64,000 bases of DNA. Source: Tolypeutes matacus. Taxonomy: Eukaryota; Chordata; Mammalia; Cingulata; Chlamyphoridae. Numbering within the stretch: position 1 is the stretch's first letter; every line of letters begins with the position of its first letter. The translations under genes and the position numbers were made by a program. The stretch lies in assembly GCA_026826555.1 (NCBI GenBank), contig JAKSZT010054576.1, forward strand, positions 13,208,245 through 13,272,244, written 5' to 3'. Below the pieces are notes generated by a model that was not told where the DNA came from, ran no database searches, and was given only the letters and a program-made list of their open reading frames with translations. Positions 11,441 to 21,330 of this stretch are shown in pieces.

Positions 11441-13283
11441 ACAGAGATAAAAGGAAAAAAAGAATGTTTTTTTTAAAGGCATTTCTTTTTTTTTTTTTTT
11501 TTTCCCATTTTTTTGAATGTCCCACTCCGCTAATTATATTTTGTTTTGTTTTGTTTTTTGTTTGATTGTTTGTTTGTTTTTTTGTTTTTTTCCCCTGAGT
11601 TTCCTTGTGTTTGTCTCTTGTATTTAAGCTTATCATTGTTGTTTCTTTTTCCTATTAAGTGTATTTGATTATTATGTGGGCTACATGATCTTGGAAGATT
11701 TAGATCACAGAAGGGTTACAATGGGTGCTGCAGGGGATTATTGGTGGGGGGTGTCTGGGAGGGAGGATTCATGGGAGTAAGATCATCTGAATATACATGA
11801 AAGATATACAAAATTGTTCAAATGATCAAAGGATGGGGCATGGTCACAGTGGGTGGACAATCACTCAATAAATGAGGGAATCTGAATTCCCAGCCTGGAG
11901 AGCTCTGCGACATTCTCCAAGGGAGCAGCAACAATCTTCTGAGTGCAGGGACAGTGTCTGTCAAAAGAGGATGACCCACTGATGAGTTCTTGTTATTGAT
12001 GACTACCCTTATGAGTCTTTGCTCTTGTAACTGAAACTTAGCCTACTGTTTTGGGGTGCCTAAGGGTTGCCACCTGAGAGCCTCCTTGTTGCTCAAATGT
12101 GGCATCTCTCTAAGCCAAACTCAGTATATGAATGCAGTACCTTACCCCCAGCATGGGACATGACTCCCAGGGATGAGCCTCCCTGGCAATGAGGGATTAA
12201 TACCAAGTGCCAACTGGCAACACAACTGGAAAAAGACCTTGAATAAAAGGGGGAAAAGTTAAAGACAAATGAGTTCAAGTGGTTAAGAGACTTCAAAGAG
12301 AGTCGGGAGGTCATTCCAGAGGTAACGCTTATGCACACCTCAGTAGGATCTCATAGAACACCAAAGTGGATATCACCCTACAGAGAGGGGCTCCTGAGGG
12401 GTCTGGAGACACCCAGGTCCTATATAAGGGGGGATAGCCCCAGAGACTGATGCCTTGTCAGTGGGCTCTATTTTGGAATCTGTGCTCCTGAGAGTGACAG
12501 AATTGGACTCAAATAAGTCCTCCCTGCACATGGTTCATCAGTCCCTTCTATTCAAACCTATATGTGATACTGGAGTTTTTAGGTATACTTCCAGAGACTG
12601 GAGCCTCTGGCCTACCTATGTGCCAGGTGTGCGTGGAATCTCGGTGGAGCTGCAACTCCTACCCTACAGCTCAATGGACTCATCCAAGTCACTTGGTGAG
12701 GAGACAACGATGGGAAATGGCCATCCCAGGGAATGGAGACGGCCTGCAGCTGCCGGCAGGATAATCCCACCCACCATATCCATGGCATATAAGCCCTCTC
12801 TCACTTGGAGGTGGAGTGGACATCACCATCCCAGTCCCCTCAGGATTGGGGGAAGAGCTATGGACTAGAGTGGACTTAATGGTATTCTGTTGTAGACATA
12901 TTGTGATTCAAGCAATGGAAGAAATTATAACAGTGAGGTGGAGCCGGTGGCCACTGGACACTTTCGGGGGAGGGAGGGGATGTGCAGTTGAAATAGGGGC
13001 TTTTTTGGGTCTTCGGGGTTGTCCTGAGTGCCGTTGTGGCAACGGATGTAGGCCATTTTAAATCAGCACACACCACTCAGAACTGAGTGGGAGAGAGTGT
13101 GGTCTACAGTGTGAACTGTGGTCTGTGGTTGGTGGCAAGGCTCCAGGATGTGTAGGTCCATTGAGGGTGGTGGGCCACACTTGTGGGAGATATTTGTGTG
13201 GGATGTGGTGGGAGGTGTGGGAGGTGGGGAACATGGGAACCTCTGTAGTTTCCGTGTAATATTTAGCTAATCTAAGCACCTTT

Positions 13284-13316
<33 letters not shown>

Positions 13317-13485
13317 TAACATTTTTGTAAGCAAATGCACATATATTTATATATATTTATATATCATTTTACAAATATTGGTATGCATTGTGAAAAATTT
13401 GATTTTTACCCACACACACACACACACACAAAAAATATATATATATATATATAAGTAAATAAATAACATTTATGTTTAAAAAAAA
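11441..13485 (+). mobile_element. copy 1 of unnamed ~2-kb poly(A)-tailed retroelement family
   Basis: A roughly 2,045-bp unit flanked by a perfect 14-bp direct repeat AAAGGCTGTTAACA (11427-11440 and 13486-13499). It starts with A/T-rich runs, has a unique body, and ends with an L1-like 3' text ('gtgggagatatttgtgtggg', 'aggtggggaacatgggaacc') followed by A-rich, (TA)n and (CA)n tracts. A long target duplication plus an A-rich tail indicates L1-type target-primed insertion. A 137-codon frame (12455-12868) recurs in homologous form in other copies. I do not recognise the family; it may be a lineage-specific L1 3' region or a non-autonomous element mobilised by L1. Confidence 0.8.
13299..13460. 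repeat. (TA)n and (CA)n microsatellites in retroelement tail
   Basis: Runs of TA at 13299-13314 and about 13435-13453, with a CA run at about 13412-13430, inside the 3' tail of the 2-kb element. They probably arose from the A-rich tail. Confidence 0.85.
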
Positions 13486-13644
13486 AAAGGCTGTTAACAT
13501 CATCCTGCTGTTCTACCTGATAGCATCCCCAATTCATAAAGTTGCTGGTCCAGGGAGCCTGTGGCCTCTGTGTATCGTGAATCCTAAATATATTTTAAGA
13601 AATTTATCCTAGGGAAGTAACAGAACAAGAACATGTGGCTTCTT

Positions 13645-13773
13645 TTTATTTTTTAAGATTTATTTTTATTTATTTATTTATCCCCCCCCGCTTGCTGCTT
13701 GTGCTTGCTGTGTCCATTTGCTTTGCGTTTTTCTGTGCCTGCTTGTCTCCCTTTGTTGCGTCACCTTGCTGTG
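13645..13773 (-). mobile_element. 5'-truncated DAS SINE
   Basis: A reverse-oriented SINE 3' half: the T-rich A-tail complement, a C-run, then the 'gcttgctgcttgtgcttgct' tail domain. It is flanked by a perfect 13-bp duplication CATGTGGCTTCTT (13632-13644 and 13774-13786). The tRNA-like 5' module is missing, so the insertion is 5'-truncated. Confidence 0.85.
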
Positions 13774-14079
13774 CATGTGGCTTCTTGTAATGCAACTTGT
13801 CACAGGGTTTTATATACCAGTAAAAATGAGAAGAACAAAAAAGAAAATTTAAAAAATAGAGACGGGAAGAAAAAAAAGAATAAAGGAAATCACCAAAAAG
13901 TTCAATTATGGGTTAGATAAATTCTGGTGCCTTTATTCAGCAGGATACTATGAAGCCATTAAAATTGTTGATGAGAATCTTGGTTTAATGACATGCAAAA
14001 ATGTTTAGTAAATTGTTACATGAAATGCCTGGTTATAAAACAATATGTGTAAGGTACTCCTGGTTTCATATGAAATGGT

Positions 14080-14103
14080 TTGTGTGTGTGTGTGTGTGTG
14101 TGT
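14080..14103. repeat. (TG)n microsatellite
   Basis: A dozen uninterrupted TG dinucleotides. A second (TG)n run lies at about 14328-14352 inside the neighbouring hAT-type element. Confidence 0.95.
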
Positions 14104-14117
14104 ATGAGGAGAAAGAA

Positions 14118-14440
14118 TCTAGAACAGCTCCATCCAATACAAACATAATGCAAATCACAAATGCACATATGTAATTAAAAATTTCCTAGTAGCCCCATTA
14201 ATAAAGTAAAGAAAAATAGGTGAAATTAATTTTAATAATATATCTTATTTAACAAAAATATGCAAAGTATTATCATTTTAACATGTAACCAAAATAAAAA
14301 TTATTAATGAGGAATTTTACATTCTTTGCGTGTGTGTGTGTGTGTGTGTGTATGCTAAGCCTTTGGAAATCAGTATGTATTTTACACTTACAGTGCATCT
14401 CAATTAGCCACGTTTCCAACGAGGGCTATTGTGTAGCACA
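14118..14440. repeat. hAT-Charlie-type non-autonomous DNA transposon (MER family)
   Basis: Resembles an old mammalian hAT MITE carrying 'catccaatacaaacataatg' near one end, an AT-rich core, and 'tattttacacttacagtgca' then 'tctcaattagccac' near the other. A (TG)n run has expanded inside it. The exact family name is uncertain. Confidence 0.5.
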
Positions 14441-14787
14441 GGGCAGGTCTAACAGGATGTACACCAACTGTTGTATACATGTGGTTGACTTTTGGTGTGG
14501 TAATTTGAGCCTTTTGTGGACCCCAGAAAATTATGCTTTTAAATTGGTTCATTCCTGTGGGTGTGAACCCATTGTAGGAGGAACCCTTTGGTTAGATTTG
14601 ATTTGATTAAAGATTATTTGATTATATTACTCTAGTAGGGCATAGCCCAGGTTGGGTCTTAATCCTCTTGCTGAAGTCCTTTATAAACTAGAATCAGTGG
14701 AGCCACAGAAACAGAGATGAACCCCCAGAAGCTGAGAGAGAAAGTCCCTGAAGCCAGAAGCTGAAATCAATGGAACTCAGGAGAGAG

Positions 14788-14797
14788 NNNNNNNNNN
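14788..14797. other. assembly gap (10 N)
   Basis: Ten unknown bases, located where the LTR-like element meets the SINE. The 5' edge of the SINE tRNA module is therefore lost. Confidence 1.
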
Positions 14798-14986
14798 GCG
14801 ACTGAGCACCTACTTTCCACATGAGAGGTTCTGGGTTTGGTTTCCAGTACCTCCTAAAAACAAAACCAAAAAACCCCCCAAGCAAACAACCAAAAAAACC
14901 AACTCAGGGGAGCCCATGTGTCTTAATGGTTGAGTTCCAACTTTCCACAAATGAGGTCCTGGGGTTCAATCTCTGATCCCCAGTAC

Positions 14987-15019
<33 letters not shown>
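14798..15019 (+). mobile_element. DAS SINE, two tRNA-like modules
   Basis: Two consecutive degraded tRNA-Ala-like modules end in 'gggtttggtttccagtacct' and 'ggggttcaatctctgatccc', each followed by an A-rich linker or tail; the last tail is about 31 A (14989-15019). It is nested in the LTR-like element, and its start is hidden by the gap. Confidence 0.8.
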
Positions 15020-15023
<4 letters not shown>

Positions 15024-15197
15024 CACTGTGAAAGCCAACACATTTCTGGTACATTGCCTCGGCAGCCTTTAGCAAACTAAAACAGGTAGAGTGACTATGA
15101 AGCATTTTCTTTTCTTCAAAATATTTTTCTACATTTCTGATTTTTTCTAAACAATCAGATCATTAGTAAAGCAATAAAGCTCTTTCCTAGTGGGGGG

Positions 15198-15305
15198 AAG
15201 TGTCTCTCTGGATCAGAGAAATCACTTGCTCAAGGTCATCAACTAAGTCTCTAGAATGAGGACATGAACTTTACAGTCTAATTCTAGAGTCCCAAATGTT
15301 TGCCA
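15198..15305 (-). repeat. MIR SINE fragment
   Basis: Short reverse MIR piece: 'cttgctcaaggtcatcaact' followed by 'aattctagagtcccaaatg'. Confidence 0.6.
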
Positions 15306-15649
15306 TCATCAACACTCCTTGACAAGAGGAAAGCGTGACTTTGGGGACTTCTTTCAGGACCAGAACACTCACGTGGGTCCATTGGATCTTCTGCTGTCAC
15401 TGCCCCATCTTAGAGGCAGAGGCACCTCCCTCCACAAGGCTGATCCCAGGGTCTTTCTCAATCTACTCTGGATTCTAGTCCCAGATAACGAGTTGTTCTT
15501 CAGTGTGATGTTGGCCCTTCTTTGCCTTTACTGAAATGACAAAACATCACCCCAATTACTTAATTATAATCTCAGGTAGTCATGATGACACTGCTCCTAG
15601 AAAGGAAATGCCTTAATAAAATAGAAAAATAGCTTTACTGATTCTTTTG

Positions 15650-16045
15650 CTCAGCAAATTGGATTCACCTTCCACTATGTACTGCACCATTCCAGGTGCT
15701 GGGGATATGGGAAAGAACAAAATTGCCAGACTCACCACCCTCACAGAGCATGAATTCTGGTAGAGGAGACAGAAAAAACATGCAAGCAAATAAATAATAC
15801 AACAGGTGTGATGAAAGCTGGGGAGACAAAGCGGGGGAGGGTGTCCGAGGCGATTCTATGTGGGATGATGAGGGAAGGCATGTCTGACAAGGTAGCAGTT
15901 GAGTAGAGACCAGATGGAAGCTAGGGAGCAGGTTTTGAGGCTATTTTTGAGAGACTATTATCTAGCAAGTGCAAAGGCCCTGAGGCAGGGGTGAGCTTGG
16001 CATGTTTGAACAATCATGAGGAGGCCACAGAGGCTGCAGTGGAGC
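15650..16045 (-). repeat. L2 LINE 3' end
   Basis: Reverse L2 landmarks: 'ccaggtgctggggatatggg', 'ctcacagagcatgaattctg', and after a degraded part 'gtgcaaaggccctgaggcag' and 'cttggcatgtttgaacaatc'. The text after about 16045 no longer fits L2. Confidence 0.8.
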
Positions 16046-16925
16046 TTTCTACCCCCAGCATAGCGGTTAAGCATCCATGAGATACCTAATGTGCAATTTG
16101 AAGGCACTGGCGCTGCTGAGAGAGAACCCTCTTCGCATCTCAAGGTGTTGATAATGCCAAACATATTGGGCAGGTGGTTTTGGGAGGACATGAGAAAAGG
16201 GAGGCTGAGTTACTCCCTAGGTCCATGCAGTGCAGGGAGAAGAGAAGAGCCTTGAGAGGCAAAATGTGAGAAAGAGGGAGAGGAAGAACATGGAGGTAAA
16301 AGTAATAAAGACGAATATAAACCTTGAGGACATTAGAGGGATTAGACTTCCCACCAGTAGGACTCAGGCCAGATTTATTTAAAGCTCAAAGGATGGGGAG
16401 CCCCCAGGTTACAGCTGGTCAAACTTATTTAGGACACCAAATATATGGAGAACTATATCATCTGATTTAGCTTGTTCTTAGTAGATGTTCCCAGTGGTTT
16501 AAACCCGATTTTCAAACTGATTTTTAAAAATCTACCTTTCAAAATAGATAAATTGGTGGGTGACAAGCAAAAGGATGCCTCATGAGTTGACTTTTTGCAA
16601 ATAGTCAGTCTCCTTGGCATACTTAAGATGTTATTTGGGATGGAAGAGAGCTTGATTTATGAAAATCTTCCTCATGTCACAGAGATGCAGAATCAAGGGA
16701 TGTTAGCGCGGCCGTCCTTGGCATGCAAATAACCATTTCTAGCAATTCTTTAGAGTGCACACTCTCTCGGCTGCAAAGAGGATGGTCTAAAAAATAGGTG
16801 GGATTCACTTTGCATGCCAACTGTCCACACTGCCAGGAAGCCAGTGCCATCTGGCTTTCACCTGATGGACTCCCGGCTTCATCCAGAGAAAGTTTGTGTC
16901 ACCAGGCATTTGCACTAAAATCTCT
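16046..16925. other. intergenic DNA, nothing recognised
   Basis: No gene or confident repeat. Overlapping short frames on the minus strand have no domain features. Confidence 0.5.
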
Positions 16926-17022
16926 GGGGCGGAGTGAGTGTAGCTCAGTGGTTGAGTGCCTGCTTCACATGTAGGAGGTCTCGGGTTCAATCCCTGGTAA
17001 TTCCTTAAAAACAACAACAATA
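16926..17022 (+). mobile_element. DAS SINE, monomeric
   Basis: A tRNA-Ala-like module with an A box (TGTAGCTCAGTGG) and a B box (GGTTCAATCC), followed by an A-rich (AAC)n tail. The words AATCTCT at the left edge (16919-16925) and after the tail are a plausible short target duplication. Confidence 0.85.
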
Positions 17023-17239
17023 TAATCTCTCGGTTTCCATCTCAGCTGTTCACTGACTACCTTGATCCCACTGTCACAATTCTTCTGCGTCTCAGTATTC
17101 CCTACTGGAAAAGGAAGAAAATGATTGAAATGTGGATAAATATAGGTTTGTACTGAGGATCCAATAAGCAAACAGCTATAACATGCTTGGCAGAAAATCC
17201 AGACAATGGTAAACTCTTAATAAAAGTTAGTTAAACAAA

Positions 17240-17950
17240 TATTAAAACATGAGAACATCTAGACCAAAAGTACAGAGATCTACCTGCATTTTGCTTTATT
17301 TCTTTTCCTTTTTTTTTTTCTCCTGGCCTAGAGAAAAATGTCATGGATGCACTTTCCAAGAAATTACACTATGTTCAACGACTTCCCATCAAGAGCAGGC
17401 AATGTTGCGTATCCTGCCGTCGGTAAGTATCGAATGGGCCCATGTCAGACAAGGCATGGCTTTTAATCTTCCTTTATTTGCCGTGTCACCTGTCAATGAC
17501 CTTGACTGTTGCCTGCTGCCTCGTGTTCTGCAGTTTACTGATAAGTGTGTTTACTGCTTTTGAAGCCATGTCTGCCGAAAACCACAGCTGGTTCACCGCC
17601 GGCTCGACAGGCACACAATGAAATATAAAGGCTAATTCTGAGGTGAGCACAATCTGTTTCTCTTTTTCCAGAGGATTCCAGAGTTTGGAGGAACTCACGA
17701 GGGGCACTTCCTCTATGGCTGCCGATGCTGGGAAAGACGTGGTTACGGGGTATGACTCTCCCACTGTCTAGACACAGGTGGCAGAAGGGGTGCTGTCCCC
17801 AGGAAGCACCGGGTAAGAGGGGCTTCACCGGGTCTGGCTGTCCCTCCCCTGTTAGTCCACCAGGACCCTGTGGGCAGAGCTGTGTTGAGTTTTCTTGAAT
17901 GAAACGGTATTTCTCCCTCGTTGGCTCGATCAGTAAACAATGTGAATACT
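17240..17950. other. unique DNA with clustered splice-like signals
   Basis: No repeat is recognised. Several intervals look like exons on the plus strand. One runs from after a long pyrimidine tract ending CTAG (17331) to a GTAAGTAT donor near 17425; it has an ATG at 17338 and stays open across the interval. Another runs from an acceptor-like 'gtgttctgcag' near 17532 to GTGAGCAC near 17644. A third begins after a 'ctctttttccag' acceptor near 17671. They do not join into one long frame by inspection, so a non-coding transcript or conserved DNA is as likely as a gene. Confidence 0.2.
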
Positions 17951-18219
17951 GAGTAAGAGAGGGAGTCCAGTTATACGCAGTGGGAGAGATGTATTTTATG
18001 AAGGTGCAAACGTTAGCATCTTTGTCTAAAAATCAAATGATCCAAAACCTCCCCCAAAACACAGCCAAAAAATAAACCAAATGATAGTAATACTAAAAAA
18101 CAACAAATAAAATATGAAAAATTTAAAAAATAGATTAAATAAATTTTTTTTGGCATCTTTCGTCATCATAAGATCTGTTGTCTTTTATGTACAGTGACAA
18201 TTTCTTCTGTATCCTCCCC

Positions 18220-18560
18220 CAGTGTCTTATTTTTTAGCTTTATCTTCAAAGAAGCTTTAGGTTACAGATAAGTCACATAGAAAATATAGGGGATTCCTCT
18301 ATACTCAACTCCTTTCCCCTTTTCTACTCTCCCCTATTAATAACACTTTACATGTGTGTGGTACCTTTCTTATAACTGATGTACAAATACTGAAGCATTA
18401 CTACCAACCATGGTCAGGGGTTTACATTATGATTTACATTTTGCACCGTACACGTCTATGAGTTTTGACAAAATTTAAAATGGCTTGTATCTGTCATTGC
18501 AAGATCATGCAGAACAATTCCAATGTCCCCCAAAATGCCCTCTCTCTCCCCCTCGGGACC
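18220..18560 (-). repeat. old L1-like or lineage-specific interspersed repeat
   Basis: Words such as 'taataacactttacatgtgt', 'gtggtacctttcttataact' and 'accaaccatggtcaggggtt' recur in related form at 55595-55850 ('ttaacactttgcattagtgt', 'atgttaactatagtccatcg'). This shows a dispersed repeat; family and orientation are uncertain. Confidence 0.5.
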
Positions 18561-18569
18561 TACGGTAAC

Positions 18570-18870
18570 CACTAAGTCTCAATTTTTGAAGAATAAGTCT
18601 CATAATTACGTGCAATCACATGGAGGGCTTGACATAGTGGTCTGTTTTCTCTTACTAGACACTGCCTATGTTCCTGAGAGAATCTTGCTCCTCTAATTGA
18701 GAACATAACAGGCCTCCCAGGATGGGGGTTTAATATTTTCTTGTTTATTGTGTGGGTCTCCACCCGCTGAGATGACACACTATGACAAGATGGACACCTT
18801 CATTTTCCACAGAAGCCTGCCCCAGGCGCACCCTATTCTCACATATCCCCCAACACCTTACACCAGTCAC
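18570..18870 (-). mobile_element. inverted partial copy of the ~2-kb family
   Basis: The reverse complement of this stretch matches the 5' part of copy 3, which starts about 90 bp downstream. Shared words include GTGGAGACCCACACAATAA, 'cccatcctgggagg'-like text and 'gtgcgcctggggcaggc'. The two stretches therefore face each other head to head. Confidence 0.65.
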
Positions 18871-20053
18871 CCTCCCTGTCATATTTGCCAAAAGAATATT
18901 CTCACCACTGTAGATTTATTTTGGATCGCAGCAGGGCCACAACCGTGGGAGGGAAGGACCACTGCTGCGGGGTGTCGGCGATAGGGAGATGGGTGGGGAG
19001 GGGTGCACCTGGGGCATGCCTCTGGGACATATGAACATGCTCAAGGGTCTTGAGGCGGGTCTCGGTGTGTGGAGACCCACACAATAACGGAAAGAATTTT
19101 AATTCCCATCCTGGGAAGTCCTGCTGCATTCTCTAATAGAGCGGCACGAATGCCCCTGCTGCAGGGGCTGTGCCCAGTGAAGGAGGACAGACCATTACGC
19201 CAGACCTTTGATGCTGATGGCTGTACTTATGAACCTTGTTCTTGTGAGATTGAAGCTCAGCCTAGTATTACTTATTGCCTAAGGGTTACCTCCTGAAAGC
19301 CTCAGGTGTGGCCTCTCTCTAAGCCAAGCTCAGCACATAAACGTACTACCTTCCCCACCTGATGTGGGACGTGACTCCCACCTGTCAGTGGGCCTTACTT
19401 TGGAATTTATGCTCCCCAATGTAACAGAGTTAGACTCATTTATAACTTCCCTACACATGGCTCTTCTGCCCCTTTTATTTAAACCTATAATTAGCACTAT
19501 GCTCATTAAATATATGTCCCAGAGACTTAAATCTTTGGTCTGTTCATGTGCCATTTGAGCCCTGAATCTCAGCAGAGTTGCAACACCTACTCTCCAGGTC
19601 ATTGGACTCACCCAGGACAACTAACAAGGAGATGATGATGGACAATACCCATCCCAAAAAACAGAGAGCATCCACGACTGCAAGCAAGACAGTTCCATCC
19701 ATCTGCTCCATGGACCTAAGCCCCCTCTTAATTAGAAGCAGAGTGGACATCACCATCCCCAAATCCTCAAGACTTATTTTTTATGAACAAAAATAAGGGG
19801 AGAATGCAACCATGGACGAAAGCAGGCATTATTAATCTAGCAATTGAAGAACTTGTAACCTTGATATAAAGGCAGTGGCCACCAGAGGTTCCGAGGGGAG
19901 GCGAGGGAAGGATAGGTGTAACATGGGGCATTTGGGGGACACTGGAATTGTCCTGCATGCCACTGCAATGACAAATACAGGCCATTAAACATTTTTGTCA
20001 AAACCTATAAAATTGTGCAGTGCAAATTTTACTATTTACAACTGTAGACCATG

Positions 20054-20596
20054 TGTGGCAGTTTGATATTATTTGTAAATTCCAAAAAGAGATATAGATT
20101 ATATTTGTAAACTAGTCTGTTCTTTTGGGCATGATACCCTTTGTATTAATTTCAAAGGTTTTACGTTTACTTGATTATGCTAAGATTAGGGCTTTGATTA
20201 GACCACATCATTAGGGCATGCAGGAGTGAGCACCCGACCCCATGGAGGAGAAGATAGAAGCAGATAAATGAGAAAAGAGAGAGAGCTCCATAGACACAAG
20301 AGGCCCCGGGAAGAGAGATGAGCCATTCGCCCGATAGTTTGCAGCCCTGAGAAACCTCTCAGCCTACAGATGAGATCAGAAGAAGCTGAGACCACGGAGC
20401 CTTAAGAGGAGGAAAGAAGGCTGAACCTGCACGGACCTAGGTAAACATCTTTGCTGAGAAAGTACCTCTTATGGTACCTGGAGTTGGACTCTTTAGGGCC
20501 TGATAACTGTTAGCTTCTACCCCAAATAAATGCCCTTTATAAAAACCAACAGATTTCTGGTACTTTGCATCAGCACCCCTTTGGCTGACTAATGCA
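20054..20596 (+). mobile_element. solo LTR, xenarthran MaLR/ERVL-like
   Basis: A 543-bp unit beginning TGTGGCAGTTTGATATTA and ending GGCTGACTAATGCA, with perfect 5-bp flanking duplications CCATG (20049-20053 and 20597-20601). An AATAAA lies at 20525-20530, about 70 bp from the 3' end, as in an LTR U5/R arrangement. Two related copies are at 35321-35992 and 44596-45239. No coding region is attached. Confidence 0.85.
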
Positions 20597-20752
20597 CCAT
20601 GATTAGTAGCAATGCTTCAATATGTGTTCATCAATTGTGACAAATGTACCACACTAATGAAAGATGTTGTTAATAGGGGAAAGTGGGGGAGGGGTGAGAT
20701 CTATAGATCCTCTATACTTTTGATGTAACATTCATGTAATCTAAAGATTCTT

Positions 20753-20930
20753 TTTTTTAAAAGATTTTATTTATTTATTCATTTATCCCCCCCTTGCTGC
20801 TTGTGCTCTCTGGGTCAGCTAACCACGCCGTGCGGGCGGGCTTGCCCCCACCAGGAGGCCCCGGGAACCAAACCCAGGGCCCCCCATATGGCAAACGGGA
20901 GCCCCACTGATTGAGCCACAGCCGCTTCCC
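20753..20930 (-). mobile_element. DAS SINE, near full length
   Basis: Reverse-oriented: T-rich tail complement, C-run, the 'ttgctgcttgtgctctctgg' tail domain, then the tRNA module ending 'gagccacagccgcttccc'. Flanked by TAAAGATTCTT (20742-20752 and 20931-20941). Confidence 0.9.
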
Positions 20931-20984
20931 TAAAGATTCTTTAAAAGTAAAAAAAAAATTTTTTTAATCAAATGAAAATATCAA

Positions 20985-21110
20985 CTCTCTTTATTGAGCC
21001 TCTGCACTATGCTAAGTGCCGGATCTGTTTTCCTTGCCTGACCACAACAATCCAAATGCAGAAATTAAAGCTCAAAGAGGTAAAGCCAACTTGCCCAGAG
21101 ATGGCCAATC
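20985..21110 (-). repeat. MIR SINE fragment
   Basis: Reverse MIR: 'attgagcctctgcactatgc', 'aaagctcaaagaggtaaagc' and 'aacttgcccagagatgg'. Confidence 0.7.
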
Positions 21111-21119
21111 CTTGGAATT

Positions 21120-21310
21120 AGGGTTGTTTTCAGTTTTTGATTAATACACATATGCTTAGTGCATTTCTGTTGAGTGTAGGCTGAGCAGTGGAATTGCTGG
21201 ATCAGAGGCTGGACATATGCTGAGCTACTGGATGCTGCCAACCCATTTTCCAAAGTCGTTATTCCAATTTATATAATTTATTTATCAATATATTCCTAGT
21301 AGCAGGGCCA
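21120..21310 (-). repeat. old L1 fragment (ORF2 C-terminal region)
   Basis: Text of the type 'ggaattgctggatcagaggc' and 'cccattttccaaagtcgtta' is characteristic of reverse-oriented old L1 3' regions. Confidence 0.6.
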
Positions 21311-21330
21311 AACTTGAAACTGGTTTATTT

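Larger units (their letters stand above)
13560..14110 (+). repeat. old L1 (L1M) fragment, split by a SINE
   Basis: Text typical of the C-terminal ORF2 region of old L1s, such as 'gaaatttatcctagggaagt', 'gataaattctggtgccttta' and 'atactatgaagccattaaaa'. It is interrupted by a DAS SINE at 13645-13773 and ends in a (TG)n run. Confidence 0.7.
14496..15084 (+). mobile_element. LTR-like element, interrupted by a DAS SINE
   Basis: Related to the unit at 7988-8494: it begins TGTGGTAATTTGAG, carries 'ggaccccagaaaattatg', a TATAAA at 14682-14687, and ends with 'gaaagccaacacatttctgg' and 'cagcctttagcaaactaaa'. Part of the body (before 'tccccactgtgaaagcc') is missing or replaced by the SINE. No matching target duplication was found, unlike the other copies. 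A 10-base gap lies inside. Confidence 0.65.
18955..20965 (+). mobile_element. copy 3 of the ~2-kb family, older and interrupted
   Basis: Homologous to copies 1 and 2 but much more diverged: 'attgcctaagggttacctcc', 'gtgtggcctctctctaagcc' and 'cagtgggccttactttggaa' are in the same order. About 285 bp present in copy 1 (around 12170-12454) are missing at 19378-19381. A solo LTR (20054-20596) and a DAS SINE (20753-20930) are inserted in it. The 3' end keeps the L1-like words 'accacactaatgaaagatgt' and 'acattcatgtaatctaaaga'. Confidence 0.75.

Noticed and set aside
12455..12868. 137-codon ORF as a host gene
   Set aside because: Lies wholly inside a dispersed repeat present several times in the window; kept only as a feature of that family.
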